From the NCBI GenBank assembly GCA_029067085.1, contig JAIEFE010000004.1, positions 105,532 to 169,531 on the forward strand: a stretch of DNA of 64,000 nt, given 5' to 3'. Within the stretch, counting starts at the first letter, position 1. Every line of letters starts with the position of its first letter. A program made the translations under genes and the position numbers. Shown here in pieces: positions 18,838 to 28,305 of the stretch. The notes under the pieces are model-generated. The model worked only from the letters and a program-made list of their open reading frames with translations, did no database searches and was not told the origin of the DNA. This DNA comes from Lachnospiraceae bacterium. GTDB taxonomy: Bacteria > Bacillota > Clostridia > Lachnospirales > Lachnospiraceae.

Positions 18838-18866
18838 TTGTAGCCCACTCGATTCTATGATAGAAT
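18838..18866 (+). promoter_or_regulatory. Promoter for the methyltransferase gene
   Basis: TTGTAG, 17 bases and TAGAAT with TG in the extended position, 40 bases before the ATG at 18907. Confidence 0.6.
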
Positions 18867-18906
18867 TTTAAGGTAACAGACAACAGAAAACAAAGGCATC
18901 CTACCA

Positions 18907-19641
18907 ATGAACGACAGACTGACCCGTATCAGAGAAAACGAAAAGATATCCCATACCGCGGCCTATACCAATGAAAAGCTGTACGACAAAACCAGCTGGC
19001 TGCAAAAGCCGATCAAAACGGTACTGGATATTCTCCCACTATTTCATGCGTACACCGAGCTTCACGTACTGGATCTGGGCTGCGGCATCGGCCGCAACAG
19101 TATCTGCATTGCAGAAACCTATCAAAATATCAATTGTACGATAGATTGTGTCGATCTACTGGAGATAGCTCTTGAAAAACTAAAGCAGAACGCGAAAGAA
19201 TATGGTGTCAGTGAAAACATCAGCGAAATTTTAAAACCCATTGAGGAATATGAAATTCGAAGCAATTTCTATGACCTGATTATGGCGGTATCTGCCTTAG
19301 AACACATCGACAGCGAAAAATCCTTTGTCCGAAAATTAACTGAAATCAGAAACGGTGTAAGGGAAAACGGCATTGTATGTCTGGTGATCAACTCCAATGT
19401 CCGCGAGACGAATGCCGCGACAAAAGAAATCATGGAACCGCAATTTGAGGTCAATCTCCCGACAGAGAGATTACAACTGCTTTTAGAAGATACCTTCTCG
19501 GGCTGGCGTGTTTTGAAAACGAGTGTGACAGCGCAGGAATATGATATTCCGCGGGATAAAATCATCAGTCATTTAGATACGAATGTTGTGACTTATGTTG
19601 CGCAAAGAGACGCTCATAAAAATCCGATATCAAATAAATAA
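18907..19641 (+). CDS. Class I SAM-dependent methyltransferase
   Basis: The 244-residue protein has the Rossmann-fold motif I VLDLGCGIGRNS around residue 56 and the acidic end of strand 2 (CVDLL). Motif IV-like DLIMAVSALEHI follows. It resembles TehB/UbiE-type methyltransferases; the substrate is unknown. It has its own promoter. The downstream 130 bases lead into gene debris (see the Fic remnant). Confidence 0.85.
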   Translation: MNDRLTRIRENEKISHTAAYTNEKLYDKTSWLQKPIKTVLDILPLFHAYTELHVLDLGCGIGRNSICIAETYQNINCTIDCVDLLEIALEKLKQNAKEYGVSENISEILKPIEEYEIRSNFYDLIMAVSALEHIDSEKSFVRKLTEIRNGVRENGIVCLVINSNVRETNAATKEIMEPQFEVNLPTERLQLLLEDTFSGWRVLKTSVTAQEYDIPRDKIISHLDTNVVTYVAQRDAHKNPISNK

Positions 19642-19773
19642 TCCCCTTTTAGGGTTACACAGTTAAAGAAGGTACAGAACAATTATGAATCTACAAGAAT
19701 ATAAGAAAATAGAAAATTATATGTACGAAAATCTCAGATTAGCAAATTTATAAATTTATCCTGTAATGCACTT

Positions 19774-20238
19774 GTGCGTGCCAATTACACAAACCTACAG
19801 AAAGAAATTAATACAACGCCTGAATATCTTATACTTTTTCTGAGAAACCTGCTTTTGAACGAAAAAAACGAATTACATAATCGTAATCTGCACATAAGCG
19901 GCCTTCTCACAGTAAAAAAGGAAGACATTCAGAACAAAAAAGTAGACATTGAGAGCAAAAAAGTAGACATTCAAAGCGAAAAAGCGGACATTGAGCAATT
20001 GCTTTTATCACAAGGGAAGGATTTTTCAAGCAAAACAAAACACCACATTCTCAGAATGTTTTCTACATTTGGATTTGATGAAATTTTTGGCAGAAGCGCA
20101 GTCGTTGAACTTCTTACCCTTCAAAATCCATCCGCTTCGATTCTGCTTTCTAAATTGATACAGGCAGGGATCATTGAACCTGTGTCTGGGCACGGAAAAG
20201 GCAAATACAGATTTTCAAAAAAGAGCACTGAATTATAA
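19774..20238 (+). pseudogene. Remnant of a Fic family protein, C-terminal part only
   Basis: The reading resembles the C-terminal third of Fic family proteins: ALVRANYTNLQKEI, then FLRNLLLNEKNELHNRNLHI, and at the end a winged-helix-like domain with FGRSAVVELL and GIIEPVSGHGKGKYRF. The catalytic Fic motif (HPFxxGNGR) and everything before it are missing, and the frame runs in without a start or ribosome site. In the middle lies a seven-residue repeat (KKVDIES type) coded by three near-identical 21-base units. Immediately upstream, 19685-19753 codes a 22-residue stub (MNLQEYKKIENYM) that resembles the start of an HD-domain hydrolase. A deletion joining two decayed genes explains this best. Confidence 0.7.
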
Positions 20239-20278
20239 ACCAGATACTAAATAACACTCTAGATTGGAGGTACATTTT

Positions 20279-20905
20279 ATGCTCCCCACAATTGAAGAAG
20301 CAAAAAAAGAATTGGAAGTTGCAGGACAAATGAATCCGGGGCCCTGGATCAAGCATTCCTTAAATGTAGGAATCGCAGCTAGAAATATAGCGCAAAAGCT
20401 GCCTGACCTGGATGAAAACAAAGCATATATTTTAGGAATGCTGCACGATATCGGACGAAGAGTCGGTATTGTCTCTATTCCCAAGCATGTATATGAAGGA
20501 TATCTCTATTCTATGGAAAAGGGATGGGAAGAGGTCGCAAGAATCTGTATGACGCATTCCTATCCCCTTATGCAGGATGAATTCGATTACATACCGGATA
20601 CCGAAGAGGAAAGGGCTATCAAAGAATATATCGTAAATTGTCAGGCAGATGATTATGATAAGCTGATTCAAATATGCGATGCCCTCGCTACAGATTATGG
20701 CTTTGTCATCTTGGAAAAGAGATTTGTAGATGTAACGCGCAGATATGGAATTATGAAAACATATATTCAGGGATGGGATATCACATTCCACAACAAAGAA
20801 TATTTTGAAGAAAAAATGGGATGTTCGATTTACGATGTCCTGCCGGACATTGGCCAAACGACATTGTTATGCCCGCCGCCCTGGAAGCCCGAACAAAACA
20901 AATAA
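20279..20905 (+). CDS. HD-domain hydrolase
   Basis: The 208-residue protein has the HD signature: KHSLNVG for the first His and MLHDIGRR for the His-Asp pair, with a later Asp (QICDALATD). Such proteins cleave phosphoester bonds in nucleotides or related compounds; the substrate is unknown. ATG at 20279 follows TTGGAGGT; the upstream TTG in the same frame lies in that ribosome site. The following acetyltransferase gene begins 21 bases downstream. Confidence 0.87.
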   Translation: MLPTIEEAKKELEVAGQMNPGPWIKHSLNVGIAARNIAQKLPDLDENKAYILGMLHDIGRRVGIVSIPKHVYEGYLYSMEKGWEEVARICMTHSYPLMQDEFDYIPDTEEERAIKEYIVNCQADDYDKLIQICDALATDYGFVILEKRFVDVTRRYGIMKTYIQGWDITFHNKEYFEEKMGCSIYDVLPDIGQTTLLCPPPWKPEQNK

Positions 20906-20926
20906 AGAAGTTTATGGAGGTGTCTT

Positions 20927-21484
20927 ATGAGAGTTTATGAATCGTGTCCCGTACTGGAAAGCGAAAAATTTATATTGAGATTGTTCCAAGAGGACGATTG
21001 CGACGATCTGTTAAAGGTTTACAGCGATAAGAATGCTTTGCCATTCTTTAACAGTGATAATTGTGACGGCGATAATTTTTACTATGCAACAAAAGAAAGA
21101 ATGCAGGAAGCTCTTGATTTTTGGAAATTATCTTACCAAAACGGCTGGTTTGCAAGGCTATCTATTGTCGATAAGGCGGCCTCAACGGTAATCGGAACCG
21201 TTGAGCTTTGTTTACGAGTTTCGGAAGATGCATATAATAATATGGGAATCTTGCGAATCGATGTCAGAAGCGACTATGAAAAAGAAGCTGCGCTGTATGA
21301 CATCGCATCGCTTATCACGCCTCATCTTTCAGAAATGCTGGGATGTGACGGAGTCATCACCAAAGTTCCCATCTATGCGGTAGAAAGAATGAAAGCGATA
21401 CAGAAAGCAGGCTTTTCGAAATCCGACCAATTATTGATCGGAAAGACCGGATACGCATATGACGGATATTGGATCATGAAATAA
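20927..21484 (+). CDS. GNAT family N-acetyltransferase
   Basis: The 185-residue product begins with the RimJ/RimL-like pattern VLESEKFILRLFQEDDCDDL, but the CoA loop is degenerate (RIDVRSDYEKEAALYDI instead of R-x-x-G-x-G), so activity is less certain. GGAGGTGTCTT precedes the ATG. It lies between an HD hydrolase and a lipoprotein gene on the same strand with gaps of about 20 bases, and this region is more AT-rich than the lipoprotein gene that follows. Confidence 0.8.
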   Translation: MRVYESCPVLESEKFILRLFQEDDCDDLLKVYSDKNALPFFNSDNCDGDNFYYATKERMQEALDFWKLSYQNGWFARLSIVDKAASTVIGTVELCLRVSEDAYNNMGILRIDVRSDYEKEAALYDIASLITPHLSEMLGCDGVITKVPIYAVERMKAIQKAGFSKSDQLLIGKTGYAYDGYWIMK

Positions 21485-21498
21485 TGGAGGACCTTATT

Positions 21499-22905
21499 AT
21501 GAAAAAGAGATCTTTCTCCCTTCAGCGATCCGCCGTACTGCTAACTGCCATTTTACTTGCAGTCAGCGCGGGTGCGTGCGGCGCAGAAGACACACACTCA
21601 GAGACAGCGGCTAATGCCGGAGAATCCGCCGGGACACAGTCGGAATCCAAGGACTCACAGAACGCGGCATCAGCAGAAGACGGCACAGACGGCGAAAACG
21701 AATTTGATAAAAATTCTGACATAGATGTCACAAATAATCCATCGGGAGCAGAGGAAAACACTTCCTCCAAAATCACTGTCACCTTTCAGGAGACCCTCGA
21801 CGAGATCAAGGCCGATGACGGCACGGTGATTCTCCGAAACGACGTACAGATACCCGTGGTAAGCATCGAGGGCGCAGAAGATATCGCGGAAAAGATCAAC
21901 GCGGACATCACCGCATACTACGAATCCTTCTCCATCGACGAAACGATCTCAATGGCAAAGGAAGACTATACAGCAAGCCTCGGGGAAGACGGCTGGGAGT
22001 TTCGAGGCTACGACACAGCTGTAACCGCGAAGGTGACACGCATGGATGACGCCGTGCTCTCCTTCGAGCTGGTTTCTTCCTCATACACCGGCGGAGCGCA
22101 CGGCAACTATGGCTCCATCGGCAGAAATTACGACGTGAAAACAGGCGAGCTTATTCGTTTTGATGAACTTTCCGAGGACTACGAGGCTTTTCACGCCACT
22201 GTTTTGGATTATATGATTAATCTGGCGGAGACGCCTTCCTATAAGGATAAGCTGTTTGAAAACCCCTCTAAAGCAGATCTGGACAGTGCGCTGTTTAGGT
22301 CGGAAAACTGGATATTCACATTAAGCGGCATCAGCTTTATGATCGATCCCTATATACTCGGGCCGTATGCCTCCGGAGAGATTTACTTTATGCTGCCCTA
22401 TGAGAAAGCCTATGATCTGGGCTTAAAAGAGGATTACCGCTACAACGGCAATTTCGTGGAGGAACGCTATTATATCTACAAATATGACCCGGAAACCTTT
22501 GAACCCATTATAGACGAAACGCCCGACTGCTATTTTGATCTGGACGGTGACGGCACGGAAGAAGGGCTCGCCTTTTATGGTTACTACGTTGACCCTGCCA
22601 CCGCCGAGGGCAGATATGCTTTTTATATCGACGGGAAAGATTACGGGGAAGTCATAAAAGACGAATTGCAGAATATCGCAGACAACGGCTATATGGAAAC
22701 CACCTATGCCCTGTATCATGCGGACGCTCCGGACGGGGGAGTTCCGGCAATTGCCGTGCTGTTCACGGAATTTGGAGACGGGGAAAACAGTGACGGCAGC
22801 CGAGTCAGCTATCCGCGTTCCTATATTTTCGGCTATACAAAAGAGAAGGGATTGTATTATATGTATTGGGACGAAGGGTATGTCACTCTGCCCGCTCAGC
22901 CGTAA
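21499..22905 (+). CDS. Lipoprotein with DUF4163/DUF3298 (PdaC/RsiV-like) region
   Basis: The 468-residue protein starts at 21499, eight bases after GGAGG; a TTG start ten codons earlier is rejected. The signal peptide ends with a lipobox-like SAGAC, then a Ser/Glu/Asn-rich linker to about residue 85. Residues about 85-310 match the DUF4163 plus DUF3298 arrangement: ISYPVVS-like strand, SYTGGAHGNYG (hallmark GGAH) and a block with YETGKE-like DVKTGELIRFDEL. In RsiV this fold binds lysozyme. The C-terminal 140 residues hold a DLDGDGTEEGLAFYG segment resembling a calcium-binding repeat. Probably an envelope protein; lysozyme sensing or inhibition is only an inference. Confidence 0.8.
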   Translation: MKKRSFSLQRSAVLLTAILLAVSAGACGAEDTHSETAANAGESAGTQSESKDSQNAASAEDGTDGENEFDKNSDIDVTNNPSGAEENTSSKITVTFQETLDEIKADDGTVILRNDVQIPVVSIEGAEDIAEKINADITAYYESFSIDETISMAKEDYTASLGEDGWEFRGYDTAVTAKVTRMDDAVLSFELVSSSYTGGAHGNYGSIGRNYDVKTGELIRFDELSEDYEAFHATVLDYMINLAETPSYKDKLFENPSKADLDSALFRSENWIFTLSGISFMIDPYILGPYASGEIYFMLPYEKAYDLGLKEDYRYNGNFVEERYYIYKYDPETFEPIIDETPDCYFDLDGDGTEEGLAFYGYYVDPATAEGRYAFYIDGKDYGEVIKDELQNIADNGYMETTYALYHADAPDGGVPAIAVLFTEFGDGENSDGSRVSYPRSYIFGYTKEKGLYYMYWDEGYVTLPAQP

Positions 22906-22937
22906 ATATGCCCGCTCCGAATCGCTCGCAAAGCTTT

Positions 22938-24053
22938 CTATTTTCTAAACACCACTATCTCCGTTGCGATCCTCGCCGCCTCTGCCGCCGGATAGAACAA
23001 TCTGGCCGAAGCTTCCAGAGCGATATCAGTGATATGCTCACTTTTCAAATAATTCGCTGCTTCAGGGGGAGACATTGTTATCTCCCCCTCTTTCCATGCC
23101 TGAATCAGGCCGTTGAGCCTGCGAAAATGTGTCATCAGCGCTCCGAAATCCTGCATCCTGTCGATAGTGCTGCTGCCATAAGTCTCCTGCTCCAGTTCGC
23201 ACACCGCGATTACCTGCATGGAAAGCTTTAACTCACCCGTAATGTCAGAGGCTTCCATCAGCACGTCCGGCCTCTTTTCAAGGCAGTCCAGAAGATACGC
23301 TTTCGCACCTGCGATATCTTTCTTCGCAAAGTAGATTGCAAGCCGCTCCTTCAACTCCGCTGTCTCCCGCTTTTCATCGGTCATGCCGACTTTGCACGCA
23401 AAAGCCCGAAGTCCTCTTTTCTCTACCCAAACGTAGAGCAGAAACTCCGAGATAAAGCCGTAGACCCGCCTGTGATAAGCGTCATAACCGGAGGCGTCGA
23501 TCTTCTCTTCCGCCCTCTGGAAAATGCCGAAAAGCCATTCGCAGTACTCGTCAAAGAGAGCCTTCCTGCAGACCATCATGTTGCCGAAGTAAGTTCCTTT
23601 CTCCCGCACGAGCCTTTCAAAGGTCTCATAATAGTCCGGATAATGCTCCCTTATCACCTCGCCCACCGCATCCAGATCACGAATATTGTAATCCCCGGCG
23701 TAACCGTCATAATAAGAAAAATTCAGCTTCAGCTTTTTGGAGACGATCACATCGTTTTCGGAGAGAATGGCCTCATACTCCTTCTCCGTCAGGATCCGTC
23801 CTTCTTCCGTGCAGAAGTATCTACGGTAATGACAGATTCCCACGTAATCTGATGTTTTTATGTTTTTCCAAACCCAGTAAACACCCGTCAATTCTCCGTA
23901 ATAGCAGTTCTTTTCCGAAATACTGACACCCGTGTCATCTCTCATATAGCCGAGATCCGGCGCTCCAGCTCTTCCCACCTGCAAGGGCACATAGATGGGA
24001 TCAGCCGGTGTCGGAAATTTTTTGTGGGTCATGGTAAAAATCGTTACGCTCAT
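22938..24053 (-). CDS. DUF4422 family glycosyltransferase
   Basis: The 371-residue protein starts MSVTIFTMTHKKF at 24053 behind GAGGTGAAC. DUF4422 signatures are visible: NCYYGELTGVYWVWKN, YVGICHYRRYF, and MMVCRKALFDEYCEWLF. DUF4422 proteins are putative glycosyltransferases of capsule and exopolysaccharide clusters. No other polysaccharide genes adjoin here. It lies downstream of a MATE pump gene on the same strand (78-base gap). Confidence 0.88.
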   Translation of the reverse strand: MSVTIFTMTHKKFPTPADPIYVPLQVGRAGAPDLGYMRDDTGVSISEKNCYYGELTGVYWVWKNIKTSDYVGICHYRRYFCTEEGRILTEKEYEAILSENDVIVSKKLKLNFSYYDGYAGDYNIRDLDAVGEVIREHYPDYYETFERLVREKGTYFGNMMVCRKALFDEYCEWLFGIFQRAEEKIDASGYDAYHRRVYGFISEFLLYVWVEKRGLRAFACKVGMTDEKRETAELKERLAIYFAKKDIAGAKAYLLDCLEKRPDVLMEASDITGELKLSMQVIAVCELEQETYGSSTIDRMQDFGALMTHFRRLNGLIQAWKEGEITMSPPEAANYLKSEHITDIALEASARLFYPAAEAARIATEIVVFRK

Positions 24054-24131
24054 GTTCACCTCATTTTTGTGCCGTTTCCGGCTCATTCCGGCGTCTCGTC
24101 CAAACACATCTCTATCCGGATGCTTGAACAG

Positions 24132-25487
24132 TTACACACTCTCTTTCTGCCTGTTCAGAATACCCGCCAGTTTCTTTCGCACAAAGAAAAAGGCCGGAAT
24201 CAAAAAGATATCCGCAAAGATCCACGCCAGCGGATTCGCAAAACGCACCGCACTGAATCCGAAATGAGGCACCAGCAAAAAGCCGGCCAGCGCTCTCGCC
24301 AGCATCTCAAAGGCTCCCGCAAAGACCGCCAGCCTGCTGAAGCCCATTCCCTGAATCAGGAAGCGGATGATGTTCACAAGCGCCAGCGGAAAATAAAAGA
24401 GGGCATTGATCTGAAGGAAGGAGAAGGCGTTTGCGATGATCTGCGTCTCTCCCGCATCAAGAAACAGCAGGAGCAGATGCTTCCCGAACAGATACACTCC
24501 GCCAAGAGCAATCATCGAATAGAGAAAGCCCAAAAGCGTGCAGGACTTCAATCCCCTGTCCACCCGTTCCAGATTGCCCGCACCCACATTCTGGCCGCCG
24601 TAGGTGGCCATGGTGGAACCCATAGCGTCAAAGGGGCAGACCAAAAGCATACTCACCTTGCCGCCTGCCGTGACAGCCGCCACCGCATTGGAATCAATAC
24701 CGTTCACAGAACTCTGCAGGATCACGCTGCCGATAGCGGTGATGGAATACTGCAGGCCCATGGGTACGCCCATACTGCAGAGTTTTCCCGCATAATTCCC
24801 GTTCCACTTCCGCTCTTCCGGCGTGAAAGTCAGAATCGTAAATTTCTTTCGCATATAGATCAGACAGGAGAGTCCCGCAATCGCCTGGGAGATCACCGTC
24901 GCCACTGCCGCTCCCGCTACTCCCATGGAGATCACCACGATACACACATAATCCAATACAATATTCAAGAGTGCCGCCATCACTAAAAAGACCACCGGCG
25001 TCCTGCTGTCCCCCAGAGAGCGCAGAATGGCCGCTGTCATATTGTAGAGAAACACCACAGGAATCCCCAGAAAGATCACGATAATATAGCTGTAAGATCC
25101 CTCAATGATGTTCTCAGGCGTGCGCATCAGCCGCAGGATCTGACGGCATAAAAGAGAGACTGTCACCGTGACTCCCACGGAAAAGATAATGGACAGCCAG
25201 ACACTGTTCGCCACATACCTGCGAAGCGCCTCATCATGCTTTGCGCCAAACTCCTGCGCGATGGGAATCCCAAATCCACTGCAGATACCCATACAGAATC
25301 CAATGATCAAAAAGTTTACGGAGCCTGTCGCTCCCACCGACGCCAATGCGTTCACACCCAGATAATGTCCTACAATGACAGCGTCCACCATACTGTAGAA
25401 CTGTTGAAAAATGAGTCCAAATAACAGGGGCACGGCAAATCCCAGGATCAGCTTCATAGGGCTGCCTTTCGTCATATCTTTTTCCAT
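24132..25487 (-). CDS. MATE family efflux transporter
   Basis: The 451-residue, twelve-span protein opens with MTKGSPMKLILGFAVPLLFG and LIFQQFYSMVDAVIVGHYLG, the classical MATE start, and has AAILRSLGDSRTP after span four. ATG at 25487 lies five bases after GGAGG; the ATG four codons earlier is within that ribosome site. It exports unknown compounds. Another MATE gene lies divergently 257 bases away. Confidence 0.92.
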   Translation of the reverse strand: MEKDMTKGSPMKLILGFAVPLLFGLIFQQFYSMVDAVIVGHYLGVNALASVGATGSVNFLIIGFCMGICSGFGIPIAQEFGAKHDEALRRYVANSVWLSIIFSVGVTVTVSLLCRQILRLMRTPENIIEGSYSYIIVIFLGIPVVFLYNMTAAILRSLGDSRTPVVFLVMAALLNIVLDYVCIVVISMGVAGAAVATVISQAIAGLSCLIYMRKKFTILTFTPEERKWNGNYAGKLCSMGVPMGLQYSITAIGSVILQSSVNGIDSNAVAAVTAGGKVSMLLVCPFDAMGSTMATYGGQNVGAGNLERVDRGLKSCTLLGFLYSMIALGGVYLFGKHLLLLFLDAGETQIIANAFSFLQINALFYFPLALVNIIRFLIQGMGFSRLAVFAGAFEMLARALAGFLLVPHFGFSAVRFANPLAWIFADIFLIPAFFFVRKKLAGILNRQKESV

Positions 25488-25678
25488 AAAAACCTCCATG
25501 ATCCTGCTTCACGGAGAATACCCGTTTTAGCATTAGAACTTCTTTCCACTCTATCACACTGCGTCAAAAACGCAAGTACCTATTTCATAAAAAGTATAAA
25601 ATATTACAGATCAGGAGGCAGATTCAAATACAAATCGAGAATTCCAAAAGAAAACCCATGCAATGAAAACAAAACCGA

Positions 25679-25707
25679 TTGACAGTAATGTGGGAATGTA
25701 TTAAGAT
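25679..25707 (+). promoter_or_regulatory. Strong promoter for the MATE gene at 25744
   Basis: Consensus TTGACA, 17 bases and TAAGAT, 36 bases before the ATG. Confidence 0.75.
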
Positions 25708-25743
25708 AGTATCACTTTACGCAAAAATAAATGGAGGCACCCT

Positions 25744-27126
25744 ATGAACGGCACACTCACCAAAGACAGGTTTTATGAACAGATTATCAAACTGGTAATA
25801 CCGATCGTCATTCAGAATCTCTTAAGTGCGGCTGTCAGTTCCGCAGACGTGGTGATGCTGAATTATGTGGGGCAATCCTCCATCTCCGCTGTATCGCTTG
25901 CAGCCAACTACGCCAGCGTTCTCTTTATGATCTATTACGGTCTGGGAACAGGCGCTACCATGCTGAGCGCACAATATTGGGGCAAGAGAGATCTCCAGCC
26001 GATCCGCGCGATTCAGGGCATCGCCATGCGCTTCTCCCTGATCATTTCCCTTAGCTTCTCCGCCTTCGCCTTTTTTGCTCCGAATCTTATGATGAAACTT
26101 TTTACAAACGATGCGGAATTGATTGCTATCGGTGCAGGCTATCTGCGCGTGATGAGCATCACCTATCTCTGCTGGGGCATTGTAGAAGTCTATTTGGCGA
26201 TTCTTCGCAGCATCGGCCGCGTGACCGTATCCATGATCTTAAATGTGACGGCTTTCTCCCTGAATATCCTGCTGAACGCAGTTTTCATCTTTGGCCTCTT
26301 CGGTGCGCCGAAGCTGGGCGCTGTGGGTGTGGCCATCGCCACCGCCCTCTCCCGAGTAATTGAACTGCTGGGCTGTCTCGTGGTGTCTCTGTTCAGTCAG
26401 GATATCAAGCTGAAATTCAGTTATATGTTCCTGCGCAACAAACTCCTGTTTCAAGATTTCCTGCGTCTCTCCCTGCCGGCTGTATTAAACGATCTGGCCT
26501 GGAGCGTCGCCTTTTCCATGTACTCCGTAATCTTAGGGCATATGGGTTCTGACGCGGTGGCTGCAAATTCCTTAGTCGTCGTCGTCCGAAACTTCGCCAC
26601 CGTACTCTGCTTCGGCGTAGCCAGCGCGGGCGGCATCCTTCTCGGAAATGTGATGGGAGAAAACAACATGGAGCGCGCCCAGGAGTACGCCTCCAAGTTG
26701 ATCAAGCTGACAGTCATCACCGGAGCCATCGGCGGCGTGATGGTGCTTGCTGCCACACCCTTCGTATTGCATTTTGCGAAGCTCTCCGAGACAGCCATGG
26801 GATATCTCAAAGTGATGCTGCTCATCAACACCTACTACATCATGGGCGCCGCCGTCAACACGACGCTGATCGCCGGTGTATTCCGGGCGGGTGGGGACAG
26901 CCGCTTCGGTCTGATCTGTGACGTGATCGATATGTGGGTCTACGCAGTCCCACTCGGGTTTCTTGCGGCCTTTGTCTTCAAGCTGCCCGTTCTCTGGGTA
27001 TATTTTCTGCTGTGCACCGACGAGTTTGTGAAATGGCCCTGGGTCATCAAACATTATCGGCGTGGAACATGGCTGAAAAACATTACCAGAGAAAATTTAT
27101 TTCATAAAAATTCAGAGCAGGCATAA
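25744..27126 (+). CDS. MATE family efflux transporter
   Basis: The 460-residue, twelve-span protein belongs to a different MATE branch from the two minus-strand pumps: it begins LTKDRFYEQIIKLVIPIVIQ and keeps RAGGDSRFGL late in the sequence. ATGGAGGCACCCT precedes the ATG. It has a near-consensus promoter, and its stop codon lies close to a terminator hairpin shared with the convergent regulator gene. Substrate unknown. Confidence 0.92.
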   Translation: MNGTLTKDRFYEQIIKLVIPIVIQNLLSAAVSSADVVMLNYVGQSSISAVSLAANYASVLFMIYYGLGTGATMLSAQYWGKRDLQPIRAIQGIAMRFSLIISLSFSAFAFFAPNLMMKLFTNDAELIAIGAGYLRVMSITYLCWGIVEVYLAILRSIGRVTVSMILNVTAFSLNILLNAVFIFGLFGAPKLGAVGVAIATALSRVIELLGCLVVSLFSQDIKLKFSYMFLRNKLLFQDFLRLSLPAVLNDLAWSVAFSMYSVILGHMGSDAVAANSLVVVVRNFATVLCFGVASAGGILLGNVMGENNMERAQEYASKLIKLTVITGAIGGVMVLAATPFVLHFAKLSETAMGYLKVMLLINTYYIMGAAVNTTLIAGVFRAGGDSRFGLICDVIDMWVYAVPLGFLAAFVFKLPVLWVYFLLCTDEFVKWPWVIKHYRRGTWLKNITRENLFHKNSEQA

Positions 27127-27142
27127 AATTCGATGCCTGCTC
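27115..27142 (+). terminator. Terminator at the MATE gene stop
   Basis: GAGCAGGCA and TGCCTGCTC form a perfect nine-base stem followed by ATTTCTTTT on the plus strand; the stem spans the MATE stop codon and touches the end of the convergent gene. Confidence 0.8.
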
Positions 27143-27674
27143 ATTTCTTTTCATCCAAACAGCCGTTTAAAAACGCATCAGTCTGCACCTTCCCGCGAAA
27201 TTCTTTCCTGCTGCACACATCCATCTTCTCGTAAATATGGGACACATGCTTCTTCACTGTAGTCTCGGCAATGAAGAGTTCTTCCCCGATCTGCCTGTTG
27301 GTGTGCCCTCTATAGAGAAGCCAGGCTACCTCCAGCTCTCTCTCGGAGAGGCCCCGGTCTTCACAGGTATGCAGGAAATCGGCATAAATCTCCTCATAGT
27401 TCCTGTTTCCCATTCCATTCGTCTCTACGACTCCTGTTCCGGCCTTTTTTTGCTCCTCCTGCCGAATTTTTCCGCCATCTTTCCGAATCTGATCGTTTAC
27501 CCGCACATAGAGCGCGAGAACCACCGCCAGCGCCACTCCGAGAGACAGGGTACAAAGGCTTGCAAACGCCCAATTTCTCCTGCCGCCAAAGGCGCCTGCC
27601 TGATACAGCAGCATGGCTGTCAAGAGCAGCACATAGCCAACCCCCAGAAAAAATCGCAGCGCACGCCTTTTCAT
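27141..27674 (-). CDS. Membrane-bound LuxR-type helix-turn-helix regulator
   Basis: The 177-residue protein has two hydrophobic spans (about 8-26 and 35-56), a charged linker and a C-terminal LuxR/GerE helix-turn-helix (about 108-165): LSERELEVAWLLYRGHTNRQIGEEL, then TTVKKHVSHIYEKM. There is no receiver domain, so the membrane part is the likely sensor. Its start overlaps the stop of the upstream membrane protein gene by four bases, which implies translational coupling and a shared function. Confidence 0.85.
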   Translation of the reverse strand: MKRRALRFFLGVGYVLLLTAMLLYQAGAFGGRRNWAFASLCTLSLGVALAVVLALYVRVNDQIRKDGGKIRQEEQKKAGTGVVETNGMGNRNYEEIYADFLHTCEDRGLSERELEVAWLLYRGHTNRQIGEELFIAETTVKKHVSHIYEKMDVCSRKEFRGKVQTDAFLNGCLDEKK

Positions 27675-28252
27675 GCTTCTGCATCTCCGTCCTTTACTGC
27701 ACCCATTTCTACCTGCTTCCCGCTTTCCGCATGCATCTCCCTCCGGCTGCCGATCACCGTTACATCTGATTCCTCTGTATCGCCATCCAATTCCATATAA
27801 TTGATGATCTGCCGCTTCACCTCAAGATGCAGAGGTAAGAGCAGCATCTCTATGACGGTCGCATAGAGTACAGTCAGAATAGCTACCGCCAGATTGGGTC
27901 CCAGTGATGCCAGATCAGAGAGCTGCCTCATAATGGTGATAAAGGTGAGAAGCATCGCCATGATCCCCGCATAGACCACCTGTTTCTGCAGCATTTCCAA
28001 TACGTCCTGCGTGCGCCTGAGCTCACTTAAATGGCAGGTATATCCATTCTTCAAGAGAAGAAAAGCCCGCGTAAAATCCTTCCACACACCGCCCCTGATC
28101 AACACCGGCACGGTAAATACCAGAATGATGACAAGCGACGGCAGATCGAGCAGCGCAAATGCCACATTATGCATATTTCCCAAAGCCTCCCCCTGAGAGA
28201 AGCCAAGCAAAATCAAAATACCCAGCAAGATACTGATAATCTCCATGATCAT
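27671..28252 (-). CDS. MotA/TolQ/ExbB-like membrane protein
   Basis: The 193-residue protein has four predicted spans. The order resembles a MotA-like proton channel subunit: a DLPSLVIILVFTVPVLI span, then a KDFTRAF helix, and a C-terminal pair with LGPNLAVAILTVLYATVIEMLLLPL. The usual large cytoplasmic loop is short. No MotB or ExbD partner gene is nearby; instead the next gene is a membrane-bound LuxR-type regulator overlapping by four bases. GGAGG lies eight bases before the ATG at 28252. A flagellar role is unlikely in this context. Confidence 0.6.
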   Translation of the reverse strand: MIMEIISILLGILILLGFSQGEALGNMHNVAFALLDLPSLVIILVFTVPVLIRGGVWKDFTRAFLLLKNGYTCHLSELRRTQDVLEMLQKQVVYAGIMAMLLTFITIMRQLSDLASLGPNLAVAILTVLYATVIEMLLLPLHLEVKRQIINYMELDGDTEESDVTVIGSRREMHAESGKQVEMGAVKDGDAEA

Positions 28253-28305
28253 GGTACATTCCTCCTTTTTTCTAAAAGAATAGCACAGACTACGCGCAAA
28301 ATTCT

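Noticed and set aside
19921..19995. Short tandem repeats as a CRISPR array
   Set aside because: The 21-base units are contiguous and in frame within the Fic remnant, with no spacers.
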